This document shows, piece by piece, positions 9,201 to 15,883 of a stretch of 26,852 nt of DNA. Position 1 is the stretch's first letter; each line of letters starts with the position of its first letter. The notes under the pieces are model-generated. The model saw only the letters and a program-made list of their open reading frames with translations, made no database searches and was not told where the DNA came from. The stretch is from JBICIG01 sp043101605 (lineage in GTDB: Bacteria; Planctomycetota; Phycisphaerae; Phycisphaerales; UBA1924): the NCBI GenBank assembly GCA_043101605.1, contig JBICIG010000070.1, positions 1-26,852 of the forward strand. Reading direction: 5' to 3'. The position numbers and the translations under genes were made by a program.

Positions 9201-9594
9201 CTCCTACACCCCCACCATCGGCGACACCTTCTCCATCATCACCGGCTCGTCCATCACCGGGCGATTCGATGACATCATCGTCCCGCTGCCGCAGGTCGAA
9301 GCCGCCTGGCGCGTCGCGTACCTCCCCAACGAGGTGCGTCTGATCCTCTCCTGCGCCCCGGACTTCACCGGCTCGAGCGATCCCAACGACCCGAGCTACG
9401 GCATCCCCGACGGGGATTCCGATGCCGACGACTTCTTCTACCTGCTCGACGCGTTCGTCACCGGCAACACCGAGGTCTGCGACCTGACCGGCTCGAGCGA
9501 TCCCAACGACCCGACCTTCCGCATCCCCAACGGGGTCTGCGACGCCGACGACTTCTTCTTCTTCCTCGATCGCTTCGTCGGCGGCTGCCCCTGA
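6277..9594 (+). CDS. Secreted beta-helix-like repeat protein with double C-terminal dockerin-like tail
   Basis: This 1105-residue exported protein has a signal peptide ending AHA/Q near residue 23-24. A W-rich opening follows (GLWNTATNWSP, as in autotransporter-like beta-strand proteins), then about five imperfect repeats beginning near residues 102, 286, 472, 658 and 843. Each holds an Asn-rich rung (NNG..., NPQNSSSDAVL), a G[N/T]GE segment, IRGVG and DQTGGG-like motifs, consistent with a long right-handed beta-helix. The last 78 residues contain two 40-residue units (from about 1029 and 1069) with LTGSSDPNDP, IPNG and DADDFF, resembling the short dockerin-like domain of Phycisphaerales surface proteins. 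GGAGGA lies 6 bases before the chosen ATG; an earlier in-frame ATG at 6178 lacks this and lies upstream of the candidate promoter. Function is unknown: structural, adhesive or enzyme-bearing surface roles are possible. No catalytic motif was recognised. Confidence 0.85.
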   Translation: MRTRAIRPIAIALAAGAATTAHAQVDIEWANPAGGLWNTATNWSPMDVPDTLGENALINLAGSYTVQMGASNSINNLLIGNTGATLQIDRAFTLTINGGTIANNGLITMNPQNSASDAVLAIALGATLSGTGEIHMKSASNNTRIEGPGELVQSADHAIRGVGQINGPMDNAGVVSADAAVAAFGNLLVIQGSNKTNSGLFSAAASSNLTLSFVTLDQTASGVVRALDDGVVNIQSTSINGGAVDTDGTGVVNITVGASVFDGTTNTGLIEMLPAATLLIDPGGLVNNGTISMNLSGSSSNAQLRATVPTTISGNGEVLMRANFDNANISADGGASFVHEAPHQIRGVGQINAPMTNNSEIWADAGVSSVGSVLQLIVSNKVNNNLMGARTGSTLSIESIEIDQTGGGALEADGGLVRLINATIRGGQFKNTVNGGTLETAGGISALENVVLDGNSVINFANTIQVLGAGVTNNGVMTMNPQNSSSDAVLDFPSGGNLAGNGEIRMGSVLNNTRIEAGNGFQIVHGANHAIRGVGEINGAMVNNGQVHADAAAAVAGNLLDLRLHDKVNNGFFVADPASRLRIVGIVVDQTGGGMLMAEDTGRVELSNATVVGGIIDSAGSGYVENSAGSSTLRSVMLNAPLTIQPASTVFVEGAGLMNNNIIVVNPSNSSSDSVLQFSESGDLAGTGSVHLGSVFGNARVETSPGQVITQGPDHSIRGVGNVRAGLINDGIVAADLSARGASGNIFLDIEGEPKINRGTFAALPGTQLRIIGCTITQTGAGEILADDGVAIFSNATIDGGVIRSLVGGNVQIDGDTTMRDVELLAPTSVNFARTLTLQDALTNGTTIVVNPTNSSSDVFIRIDNPLTISGAGEIRLTGIFGNSQIVSTNGSAVTLGQSQIVSGVGSINSNTILQGTIRPGLDGVGSLIMDGSMTIDAPGEIEIEIEGTNLSQFDRFTGGGTWNLGGTLRVIPDASYTPTIGDTFSIITGSSITGRFDDIIVPLPQVEAAWRVAYLPNEVRLILSCAPDFTGSSDPNDPSYGIPDGDSDADDFFYLLDAFVTGNTEVCDLTGSSDPNDPTFRIPNGVCDADDFFFFLDRFVGGCP
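6580..9000 (+). repeat. Five tandem imperfect coding repeats of 552-558 bp
   Basis: Repeat units start at about 6580, 7132, 7690, 8248 and 8803, giving periods of 552, 558, 558 and 555 bases. The last unit is incomplete. The phase is marked by the recurring AAC-AAC codon pair followed by codons for the NP.NSSSD motif. Units 1 and 3 are the most alike (both encode MNPQNS.SDAVL and NNTRIE). The pattern indicates duplication of a unit of about 185 residues followed by divergence. Confidence 0.8.
9361..9591 (+). repeat. Duplicated 120-bp dockerin-like coding unit
   Basis: Two units begin at 9361 and 9481, exactly 120 bases apart. They share a long near-identical run encoding TGSSDPNDP and later DADDFF. 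They form the extreme C-terminus of the repeat protein. The Asp/Asn-rich spacing suggests calcium-binding loops, as in dockerins, which is inference. Confidence 0.8.
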
Positions 9595-9601
9595 CCGACC
9601 G

Positions 9602-9991
9602 TCAGGCCGCGAGGCGCTCGGGCTGACCGGGCACCTCTTCGGCCTCGTTCAGCACGGGTTCGAAGGGTGCGGCGGCGGGTTCGCTCGGGGCTTCGTCGGC
9701 CACCAGCGAGAGTTCCCCGGCCAGGTACGCGGCGAGGCCCTTGGGGTCCGTCGGCAGGTCGGCCGGGTTCTCGCCCCGCTCGACCGCTCGACGGATCGAC
9801 AGGTGCTCCAGCCGCAGGTGCGCCACACGCTGCTTGAGTTGATGGACGCGGGTCGCGTTGCGCACCAGGCTCGCCAGCACATGGGCGACCCCGAGCAGAA
9901 ACGCGAACGCCAGCGCGGCCGAAAGCATCCATGCCCAGTCCGGCAATCCGTTCATGCCGGGCTCATCGGTCCGAAAATCACGCCGCTTCAT
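9602..9991 (-). CDS. Small single-pass membrane protein of unknown function
   Basis: This 129-residue protein has one strong transmembrane segment at about residues 18-42 (WAWMLSAALAFAFLLGVAHVL). A basic, heptad-like helical region follows (about 43-75, LVRNATRVHQLKQRVAHLRLE), then an acidic, Pro/Ala-rich tail. The layout suggests a membrane-anchored coiled coil, but I recognise no family. The start at 9991 is backed by GGGAG 4 bases upstream; the internal Met13 has no ribosome binding site. The gene ends 7 bases from the convergent repeat-protein gene. Its start lies only 23 bases from the divergent start at 10015, so any promoter must lie within the other gene. Confidence 0.72.
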   Translation of the reverse strand: MKRRDFRTDEPGMNGLPDWAWMLSAALAFAFLLGVAHVLASLVRNATRVHQLKQRVAHLRLEHLSIRRAVERGENPADLPTDPKGLAAYLAGELSLVADEAPSEPAAAPFEPVLNEAEEVPGQPERLAA

Positions 9992-10014
9992 CCGGCTCCC
10001 GTAGAATCCGCCGC

Positions 10015-12405
10015 GTGCGTGCCCTCCACCTGATCATCGCCCTGCTGACCCTTGCCGGCGTCACCCTCCTCGCCCCGGCCGCCCAGCCCCCCGCATCGAG
10101 CGAGGAGGACGCGGGCGAGGTGCGCCTGGAACTCCTGGGCGTCGGTGTCGGGAACACCGCCCGGGCCGGCGGCTGGACCGCTCTCCGCCTCCGCGTTCAG
10201 GATCGTGCCGCCGAGCCCCGCGAACTGCTCCTCCGCGTGCAGTTCACCGATCAGGACGGCGACCGCCCCTCATACGACGCCCTGGTTCCCGCCGCCGGAC
10301 CGAGCGGGCGCGAACTCTGGCTCCCTGTGCGCTTGCCGCCGGACTTCAGCGAGGGCTCGGCCGTCTCGATCCGTGCTTTCATCGCCTCGCGCGAGAGCAG
10401 CCCGGCCGGGCTGCCCGCCGCCGGCCCGCTCGTCGGCTCCGGGCTCTTTGCGGTCGCGTCCGAGCAGACGAGCGACCGCTCGAGCACGATCATCAAGCCG
10501 ACCGACGGGCTGATCGCGGTGGTCGGGTCGCGGGCGATGGGGCTCGAGCAGTACGCGGTCTCGCAGCGTGGCAATGACTGGTCGCCCCTCGGACACGAGC
10601 GCACGCAGATCGTCGCCGACCTCGCGCCGACCGACCTGCCCGACCACTTTGCGGGGCTCATGCCCTTCGAATCGCTCATCTGGAGCGACGAGCCGCCGGC
10701 CGACCTGGGGCTGGATCGCCCCACCGCGCTTGCCGACTGGATCCGCCGGGGCGGGCACCTGGTGATCGTCGTGCCGGGCGTCGGGCAGACCTGGGCGATC
10801 CCCGAGGCGAACCCGCTTGGAAGGCTCGGGCTTCTGCCCGACGCCGAGTTGATCCGGCGTGAGCCCGCGACCGACGCGACCAGGCCCCCGTGGGCGGATC
10901 TCGTCGGGCTTCCCGCCGACGCCTCTCCGCCGGGCGTGGTGATCCACGAGTTCCTTCCCCGCGTGCGCGACGGGCGGAGCGCCGTGCCCATCCTCGTCGA
11001 TGCGCAGGGTCGCGTGCTCGCGGTGCGCCGCCTCGTCGGGCTCGGCATGGTCACGATGATCGGAATCGACCTGACCGACCGCTCGCTCGAACGCCTCGGC
11101 ATGCCCCGGGCCGACACGCTCTGGCACCGCGTGCTGGGCAAGCGCGGCCCGCTGCTGCGCGAATCCGAGATCGAGGTGCTCGAGCGCAACCGGGGCTGGA
11201 CGCTCGCAAACCGCCAGCCCATGTGGTTCGACGCCGATTTCGCGCCGCTGATCGCCAAGACCGGGCGCAGCGCCGCGGGGCTCCTGCTCGGGTTCGTGCT
11301 CTTCGGGATCTACTGGATCATCGCCGGGCCCGGCGGGTACGCCCTGCTCAAGAAGCGGGGGCTCACCCGGCACGCGTGGCTTGCATTCGGGCTCGTCGCG
11401 GTCGTGTTCACCGTGCTCGCGTGGTCGGGCGCGCTGGCGATACGCCCCAAGACCGTCTCGGCCCAGCACATCACCGTCATCGACCATGTCTACCGCCAGC
11501 CCGTTCAGCGCACGCGCACCTGGATGAGCCTGCTCGTGCCGTGGTACGGCGACGCCACCCTCTCGGTCGGCCCGGACGACGATGACGCCGACACGCTCAT
11601 CGCGCCCTGGCAGCCGCGTTCGGTCCCCGACACGCTCGGCCGATTCCCCGATGTGCGCCCCTACCGCATCGACGCCCGCCAGCCCGATCGCGTCACCTTC
11701 CCGGCCCGCGCCACCGTCAAGCAGTTCGTCGTCGATCACGCCGGGCGACCCAGCGACGAATGGGTCATGCCCACGCCGATCGACGCCAACGGCCGCGCCG
11801 GACCGGCCACGCTGACCATCGACCCCGAGGGCGGCGCCAGCGGGCGCCTCCGCCACGGGCTGCCCGCCCCGCTCGAGGAAGCCCTCATCATCGTCTGCCG
11901 GGGCGTGAGCGACCCCGCCGGCGAAGACGCCGCCGAACGCACGATCCGCGCCCGCGCCTACAAGGTCAACTCATGGGCCCCGGGCGAGGTCCTCGACCTC
12001 AGCCGCGCCCAGAGCCGCGACGGCTCGTTCGAGGCTTATCTCGAAGGGCTCGTCCCGCAGGGGTCGGCCCCGGACTTCGGCTCTTTCGCCCAGGAGACGG
12101 CCGCTCCGGGCGACGCGGCCGACCACTTCGTCGCCCTTTCGCTGTTCAGCCAACTCCCCCCGCCGCAGTTCCGCACCACCGGCTCGCTGTTCCCCCTCGC
12201 CCGTCGCAGCGAGGGGCACGGGCTCGACCTCTCCCATTGGCTCACCCAGCCCTGCATCATCATCATCGGGCATGTCGGGCTGAGCGAACCGGTCGCGAGC
12301 CCGACCCCGCTGTTCATCGGGACCTCGGGCGAGCCCACTGAATCACGCGGCCGCACGATCGTCCGGTGGGTGTACCCTGTCCCGCCCGCAGAGCCTGCCC
12401 CCTGA
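10015..12405 (+). CDS. Large exported membrane-anchored protein, GldG/DUF4350-like, partner of the following ABC ATPase
   Basis: This 796-residue protein has an N-terminal signal sequence (VRALHLIIALLTLAGVTLLA) and a beta-rich extracytoplasmic region (LELLGVGVGN onward). A Rossmann or glutamine-amidotransferase-like segment lies at about 150-350 (ADWIRRGGHLVIVVPG, RLVGLGMVTMIGID). Two transmembrane helices at about 421-443 and 457-478 flank GPGGYALLKKRG, and a long C-terminal extracytoplasmic region follows. This resembles uncharacterised membrane proteins near ABC transporters, including the GldG-type component, but assignment is by architecture only. The start is GTG at 10015 because it gives a clean signal peptide; the frame stays open upstream to 9931, antisense to the divergent gene. 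No Shine-Dalgarno site is evident. The stop lies 4 bases before the ABC ATPase start, implying translational coupling. Confidence 0.75.
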   Translation: MRALHLIIALLTLAGVTLLAPAAQPPASSEEDAGEVRLELLGVGVGNTARAGGWTALRLRVQDRAAEPRELLLRVQFTDQDGDRPSYDALVPAAGPSGRELWLPVRLPPDFSEGSAVSIRAFIASRESSPAGLPAAGPLVGSGLFAVASEQTSDRSSTIIKPTDGLIAVVGSRAMGLEQYAVSQRGNDWSPLGHERTQIVADLAPTDLPDHFAGLMPFESLIWSDEPPADLGLDRPTALADWIRRGGHLVIVVPGVGQTWAIPEANPLGRLGLLPDAELIRREPATDATRPPWADLVGLPADASPPGVVIHEFLPRVRDGRSAVPILVDAQGRVLAVRRLVGLGMVTMIGIDLTDRSLERLGMPRADTLWHRVLGKRGPLLRESEIEVLERNRGWTLANRQPMWFDADFAPLIAKTGRSAAGLLLGFVLFGIYWIIAGPGGYALLKKRGLTRHAWLAFGLVAVVFTVLAWSGALAIRPKTVSAQHITVIDHVYRQPVQRTRTWMSLLVPWYGDATLSVGPDDDDADTLIAPWQPRSVPDTLGRFPDVRPYRIDARQPDRVTFPARATVKQFVVDHAGRPSDEWVMPTPIDANGRAGPATLTIDPEGGASGRLRHGLPAPLEEALIIVCRGVSDPAGEDAAERTIRARAYKVNSWAPGEVLDLSRAQSRDGSFEAYLEGLVPQGSAPDFGSFAQETAAPGDAADHFVALSLFSQLPPPQFRTTGSLFPLARRSEGHGLDLSHWLTQPCIIIIGHVGLSEPVASPTPLFIGTSGEPTESRGRTIVRWVYPVPPAEPAP

Positions 12406-12409
12406 CGCC

Positions 12410-13372
12410 ATGGCGATGATCCAGACGACCAACCTGACCAAGAAGTACGGCGACCTCGTCGCGCTCGACGCCCTCAACCTCTCCATCCAGGAGGGCGACT
12501 GCTTCGGGTTCATCGGGCCCAACGGCGCGGGCAAGACCACGACCATCAAGATCCTCGCGACCCTGCTCAAGCCCTCCTCCGGGCAGGCCCAGATCGCCGG
12601 GCTCACCGTCGGCTTCCAGAACCGCAAGATCCGCCCGCTCATCGGGTATGTCCCCGACTTCATGGGTGCCTACGAGGACATGGTCGTCACCGAGTACCTC
12701 GAGTTCTTCGCCGCCGCCTACGGGCTCCACGGCGAGCAGCGCAGACGCGTCGTCGGCGATGTCCTCGAACTGACCGACCTCGGGCACAAGGCCACCGCCG
12801 AGGTCAGCTCGCTCAGCCGCGGCATGCAGCAGCGCCTCTCCATCGCCCGCGTGCTCCTGCACGACCCCAAGGTCCTGCTGATGGACGAGCCGGCCAGCGG
12901 GCTCGACCCGCGCGCCCGCATCGAAATCCGCGAACTGCTCAAGGAGCTGCGCCGGATGGGCAAGACCATCCTCATCAGCAGCCACATCCTCCACGAACTC
13001 GCCGAGCTGTGCAATGTCGTCGGCATCATCGAACGCGGGCGGCTGCTCTTCTCCGGGCCCGTCTCCGAGATCCTCAAGCGGGCCCGCGTCGGGCATGTCA
13101 TCCACATCGGCGTCGCGGATCGCACGCCCGAAGCCGCCGAACTGCTCGGCAAGTCGCCCGGCGTCAAGAAGGTCTCGGTCGTCGAGTTGCCCGCGTCCGC
13201 CGGCGGCACGACGACCATCATGCATGTCAATTACGACGACGCCTCGGGGCACTCGGCGACGGACCTGCCCAACATCCTCATCAACGCCGGCTTCCGCCTG
13301 ACCCGCTTCGAGGACGAACCGGTGAACCTCGAGACGGCGTTCATGCGCCTCACCCGCGGGCTCGTGCAGTAG
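12410..13372 (+). CDS. ABC transporter ATP-binding protein (ABC-2/CcmA-like class)
   Basis: This 320-residue ATPase subunit has Walker A GPNGAGKTT at 36-44, the ABC signature LSRGMQQR from 135, Walker B VLLMDE at 155-160, the D-loop SGLD and the switch His at 192 (ISSH). After the nucleotide-binding domain, about 100 C-terminal residues (from about 215) form the accessory domain typical of DrrA/CcmA-type ATPases that serve ABC-2 exporters or GldA-like systems. No permease gene is adjacent. The only partner is the upstream membrane protein, four bases away, so the two probably work together on export or envelope remodelling. The substrate is unknown. There is no obvious ribosome binding site, which fits coupled translation. 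The gene ends 8 bases from convergent purF. Confidence 0.93.
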   Translation: MAMIQTTNLTKKYGDLVALDALNLSIQEGDCFGFIGPNGAGKTTTIKILATLLKPSSGQAQIAGLTVGFQNRKIRPLIGYVPDFMGAYEDMVVTEYLEFFAAAYGLHGEQRRRVVGDVLELTDLGHKATAEVSSLSRGMQQRLSIARVLLHDPKVLLMDEPASGLDPRARIEIRELLKELRRMGKTILISSHILHELAELCNVVGIIERGRLLFSGPVSEILKRARVGHVIHIGVADRTPEAAELLGKSPGVKKVSVVELPASAGGTTTIMHVNYDDASGHSATDLPNILINAGFRLTRFEDEPVNLETAFMRLTRGLVQ

Positions 13373-13380
13373 CACGCCGC

Positions 13381-14919
13381 TCAGGACGGCTCGAACATCC
13401 GCAACTGGTCCCCCACCACCTCGCCCTGGGTGATCGGGTTCTCGATGTCGATGCGGTAATCGCCCGAATAGCACGCGGTGCAGTACGACGCGGAGTCACG
13501 CTCCATCACGCTCAGCAGCCCCTCCAGAGAGAGGTAGTGGAGCGAGTCCACGCCGAGGTAATCCCGGATCTCGCCGACGCTCCGGTCGTCGGCGATGAGC
13601 TGGTCGCGCGTCGCGAAGTCCACGCCGAAGTAGCACGGGTGCCGGATCGGCGGGCAACTGATGCGGAGGTGGATCTCCTTCGCCCCCGCCGCCCTGAGCT
13701 GCTGCATCTTCTCGCGCGTGGTGGTGCCGCGCACGATCGAGTCGTCCACGACGATCAGCCGCTTGTCCCTGACCATCCCGGAGATGATGTTGAGCTTCAG
13801 CCGCACCGCCGACTTCCGCGCCTCCTGCGTGGGCTTGATGAAGGTCCGCCCGACATAGCGGTTCGGCACGATCGCCTCGCGATAGGGAATCCCGCTCGCC
13901 CGCGCGTACCCGTTGGCGGCGCTCCGCCCCGAGTCCGGCATCGGGCAGACATAGTCCGCCTCGACCGGGAGCTCCCGCGCCAGCACCTCGCCCATCGCCT
14001 CACGCGCCAGTTGCACATTCTGCCCGAACACATCGCTCGCCGGGTTCGCGAAGTACACATGCTCAAAGACGCAGTGCGCCAGCCGCGGCGCGGGGTCGGC
14101 AAAGCGCCGGCTCTCCACGCCGCGGTCGCTCAGCGTCACGATCTCGCCCGGCTCGACCTCCCGCACGAATCTCGCCTCGATCACATCGAGCGCCACCGTC
14201 TCGCTCGCGACGACCGGCGAGCCGTCGGGAAGCTCGCCCAGCACGAGCGGGCGCCAGCCCCACGGATCCCGCGCCGCCTCGATCCGGTCCTCGAACAGAA
14301 ATGTGAGGCTGAACGCCCCCTGCAGGCGACGCAGCGTCGACGCCAGCGGGTCGGGCGTCCGCTGCTGCGTCGGCGACGCGAGCAGATGGATGATCACCTC
14401 GGTGTCGCTGGTCGTGTGGAACAGGTGCCCCGCCCGGCTGAACAGGTCCCGCAGCGCCGAGCCGTTGATCAGATTCCCGTTGTGCGCCACACCCACATGC
14501 CCGCCGACGAACCGCTCGACCAGCGGCTGGGCATTGCACGCCAGCGATCCGCCGGCCGTCGAATACCGGTTGTGCCCGATCGCCCCCCGCGGGCGGTGCG
14601 ACGCCAGCCGATCCAGCACCCCTTGGGGGAACACATCGGGCACCAGCCCCATCCCCGTGTGCGCCTCGATCGCCCCCCCGCTCGCCCCACCGGTTGCCAC
14701 CGCGATCCCCGCCGACTCCTGCCCCCGGTGCTGCTGGGCGTACAGCCCGTAATAGGTCAACAGCGTCGCGTCCGACCGCCCCCAGACCCCGAACACCGCA
14801 CACTTCTCGCGCGGGTTGTCCCCGTCGGTCTCCGAGCCCGCGATCGCCCGCCCGCCAATGGTCAGGGGCGTGGCGCAAAGCCCCACCGGTTTCGATGCCC
14901 GACCATCCTTGTCGCCCAT
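13381..14919 (-). CDS. purF: Amidophosphoribosyltransferase PurF, [4Fe-4S] type
   Basis: PurF catalyses the first committed step of purine synthesis, making phosphoribosylamine from PRPP and glutamine. The 512-residue protein has an N-terminal class II glutamine amidotransferase domain (nucleophile C40 in REKCAVFGVWG, then QQHRGQESAGIA) and a C-terminal phosphoribosyltransferase domain with the PRPP loop VVDDSIVRGTTT near 385-397. Cys residues at 283, 429, 480 and 483 match the four cluster ligands of Bacillus-type PurF; the 146-residue spacing of the first two is as I recall for that enzyme. C40 must be exposed by processing, so the propeptide would be 39 residues, longer than the 11 of Bacillus. 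GGAG lies 8 bases before the ATG. The gene is divergent from rpsD with a 255-base gap. Confidence 0.97.
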   Translation of the reverse strand: MGDKDGRASKPVGLCATPLTIGGRAIAGSETDGDNPREKCAVFGVWGRSDATLLTYYGLYAQQHRGQESAGIAVATGGASGGAIEAHTGMGLVPDVFPQGVLDRLASHRPRGAIGHNRYSTAGGSLACNAQPLVERFVGGHVGVAHNGNLINGSALRDLFSRAGHLFHTTSDTEVIIHLLASPTQQRTPDPLASTLRRLQGAFSLTFLFEDRIEAARDPWGWRPLVLGELPDGSPVVASETVALDVIEARFVREVEPGEIVTLSDRGVESRRFADPAPRLAHCVFEHVYFANPASDVFGQNVQLAREAMGEVLARELPVEADYVCPMPDSGRSAANGYARASGIPYREAIVPNRYVGRTFIKPTQEARKSAVRLKLNIISGMVRDKRLIVVDDSIVRGTTTREKMQQLRAAGAKEIHLRISCPPIRHPCYFGVDFATRDQLIADDRSVGEIRDYLGVDSLHYLSLEGLLSVMERDSASYCTACYSGDYRIDIENPITQGEVVGDQLRMFEPS

Positions 14920-15021
14920 CTCGTCCGCTCCGTGCCGAGGGCTTCCGGGCCGGTGCTCGCCGGCCGACGGGGGAGTCTAGCGGTCCCGCGTGCCCGACCC
15001 GCGAGATTGCTCCGCCCGAGG

Positions 15022-15050
15022 TTGACCCCCCGCTCCTTCGAGCCTCTTAT
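15022..15050 (+). promoter_or_regulatory. Probable sigma70-type promoter of rpsD
   Basis: TTGACC (15022-15027, 5 of 6 consensus) and TCTTAT (15045-15050, 4 of 6) are separated by the optimal 17 bases. Transcription would begin near 15057, leaving a leader of about 118 bases. The rest of the purF-rpsD gap shows no gene. A weak -10-like TAGACT facing purF lies at 14974-14979 (minus strand). Confidence 0.55.
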
Positions 15051-15141
15051 TCCACCGTCTCGGGCCACCCGGCCCGGATCGCACCATCGCCGGCCCGCCA
15101 GCCGCGGCCCACCGGCACAGATCGCCGCCCAGCGGCACCCT

Positions 15142-15155
15142 CGGGGCCTTCCCCG
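15142..15155 (+). promoter_or_regulatory. Leader hairpin just upstream of the rpsD ribosome binding site
   Basis: CGGGG (15142-15146), loop CCTT and CCCCG (15151-15155) form a compact hairpin ending 7 bases before the GGGAG ribosome binding site. S4 is a known translational autoregulator in other bacteria. Whether this hairpin is part of such a control is untested inference. Confidence 0.35.
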
Positions 15156-15174
15156 CAGGGACGGGAGAATCGAT

Positions 15175-15774
15175 ATGGCTCGTTACACCGGACCGAAGGT
15201 CAGGCTGTCTCGTCGCGTCGGCGTTCCGATCGCCGATGTCCCCAAGCACACCAGCCGTCAGCAGCTCACGCCGCCCGGCATGCACGGGTACCGGGGTCGC
15301 CGCCTGCGCGACTACGGCATCCGTCTCAACGAGAAGCAGAAGCTCCGCTACCACTACGGCGTGATGGAGAAGCAATTCCGCCGCACCGTTGACGAGGCGA
15401 ACCAGAAGGCCGGCAACACCGGCGAACTGCTGCTCCAGTATCTCGAGCAGCGCCTCGACAATGTCGTCCGCCGCGCCGGCTTCACGCGGACCATCTGGGC
15501 CGCACGCCAGATGGTCGCCCACGGGCATGTGCTCGTCAACGGCCGCAAGACCGACCGCCCCAGCTTCCGGGTCAAGGTCGGCGACCGGATCACCCTCAAG
15601 CCCCGCATCGAGAAGCTCGTCCGCGAGAACATGGAATCCCTCGGCGGGTTCGAGGTTCCGGGCTGGCTCGACCTCAACCCCAGCGAACTGACGCTCAAGG
15701 TCGTCGCCGTCCCGACGCGTGACCAGATCCCCTTCGATGTCAACACGAACCTGATCGTCGAGTTCTATCGCTGA
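15175..15774 (+). CDS. rpsD: 30S ribosomal protein S4
   Basis: S4 is a primary 16S rRNA-binding protein that nucleates 30S assembly and helps shape the mRNA entry site. The 199-residue protein starts MARYTGPKVRLSRRVG and contains the family motifs GMHGYRGRRLRDYG, LNEKQKLRYHYG and LLLQYLEQRLDNVVRRAGF. The S4 RNA-binding domain is near 91-155 (ARQMVAHGHVLVNG). The N-terminus lacks the Cys zinc motif, so this is the zinc-free (C-minus) form. Its frame remains open for hundreds of codons upstream through the antisense of purF. The start is fixed by GGGAG 7 bases upstream and by the conserved MARYTGP beginning. It is not in the usual alpha operon with rpsK, rpsM and rpoA. Confidence 0.98.
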   Translation: MARYTGPKVRLSRRVGVPIADVPKHTSRQQLTPPGMHGYRGRRLRDYGIRLNEKQKLRYHYGVMEKQFRRTVDEANQKAGNTGELLLQYLEQRLDNVVRRAGFTRTIWAARQMVAHGHVLVNGRKTDRPSFRVKVGDRITLKPRIEKLVRENMESLGGFEVPGWLDLNPSELTLKVVAVPTRDQIPFDVNTNLIVEFYR

Positions 15775-15803
15775 TCCGATGAACCGGTTGTCGCTGAACA
15801 CCA

Positions 15804-15830
15804 GGGAGGGCTCGCGCCGCGGGCCCTCCC
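15804..15830 (+). terminator. GC hairpin between rpsD and the PpiD-like gene
   Basis: GGGAGGGC (15804-15811) pairs perfectly with GCCCTCCC (15823-15830) across an 11-base loop. It starts 30 bases after the rpsD stop. There is no T run, so it may be a weak terminator, an attenuator or a 3'-end stabiliser. Confidence 0.45.
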
Positions 15831-15883
15831 GCCGGCGTGACGCCAGTCGTCCCGTCGCCTGACGCGGCCGGGAGGCCCCGCCG

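Noticed and set aside
10270..11856. Minus-strand frame of over 500 codons antisense to the large exported protein
   Set aside because: The sense frame has a signal peptide and membrane helices and is coupled to the ABC ATPase. The antisense frame has an Arg/Gly/Asp composition typical of GC shadows.
12314..13474. Minus-strand frame of nearly 400 codons antisense to the ABC ATPase
   Set aside because: The ABC motifs are complete on the plus strand. The antisense frame is a GC shadow that also overlaps the end of purF.
13009..15174. Very long plus-strand frame running antisense to purF and into rpsD
   Set aside because: Only the last 200 codons encode S4, with its own ribosome binding site and conserved start. 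The upstream part is antisense to well-supported purF and overlaps the ABC ATPase gene out of frame.
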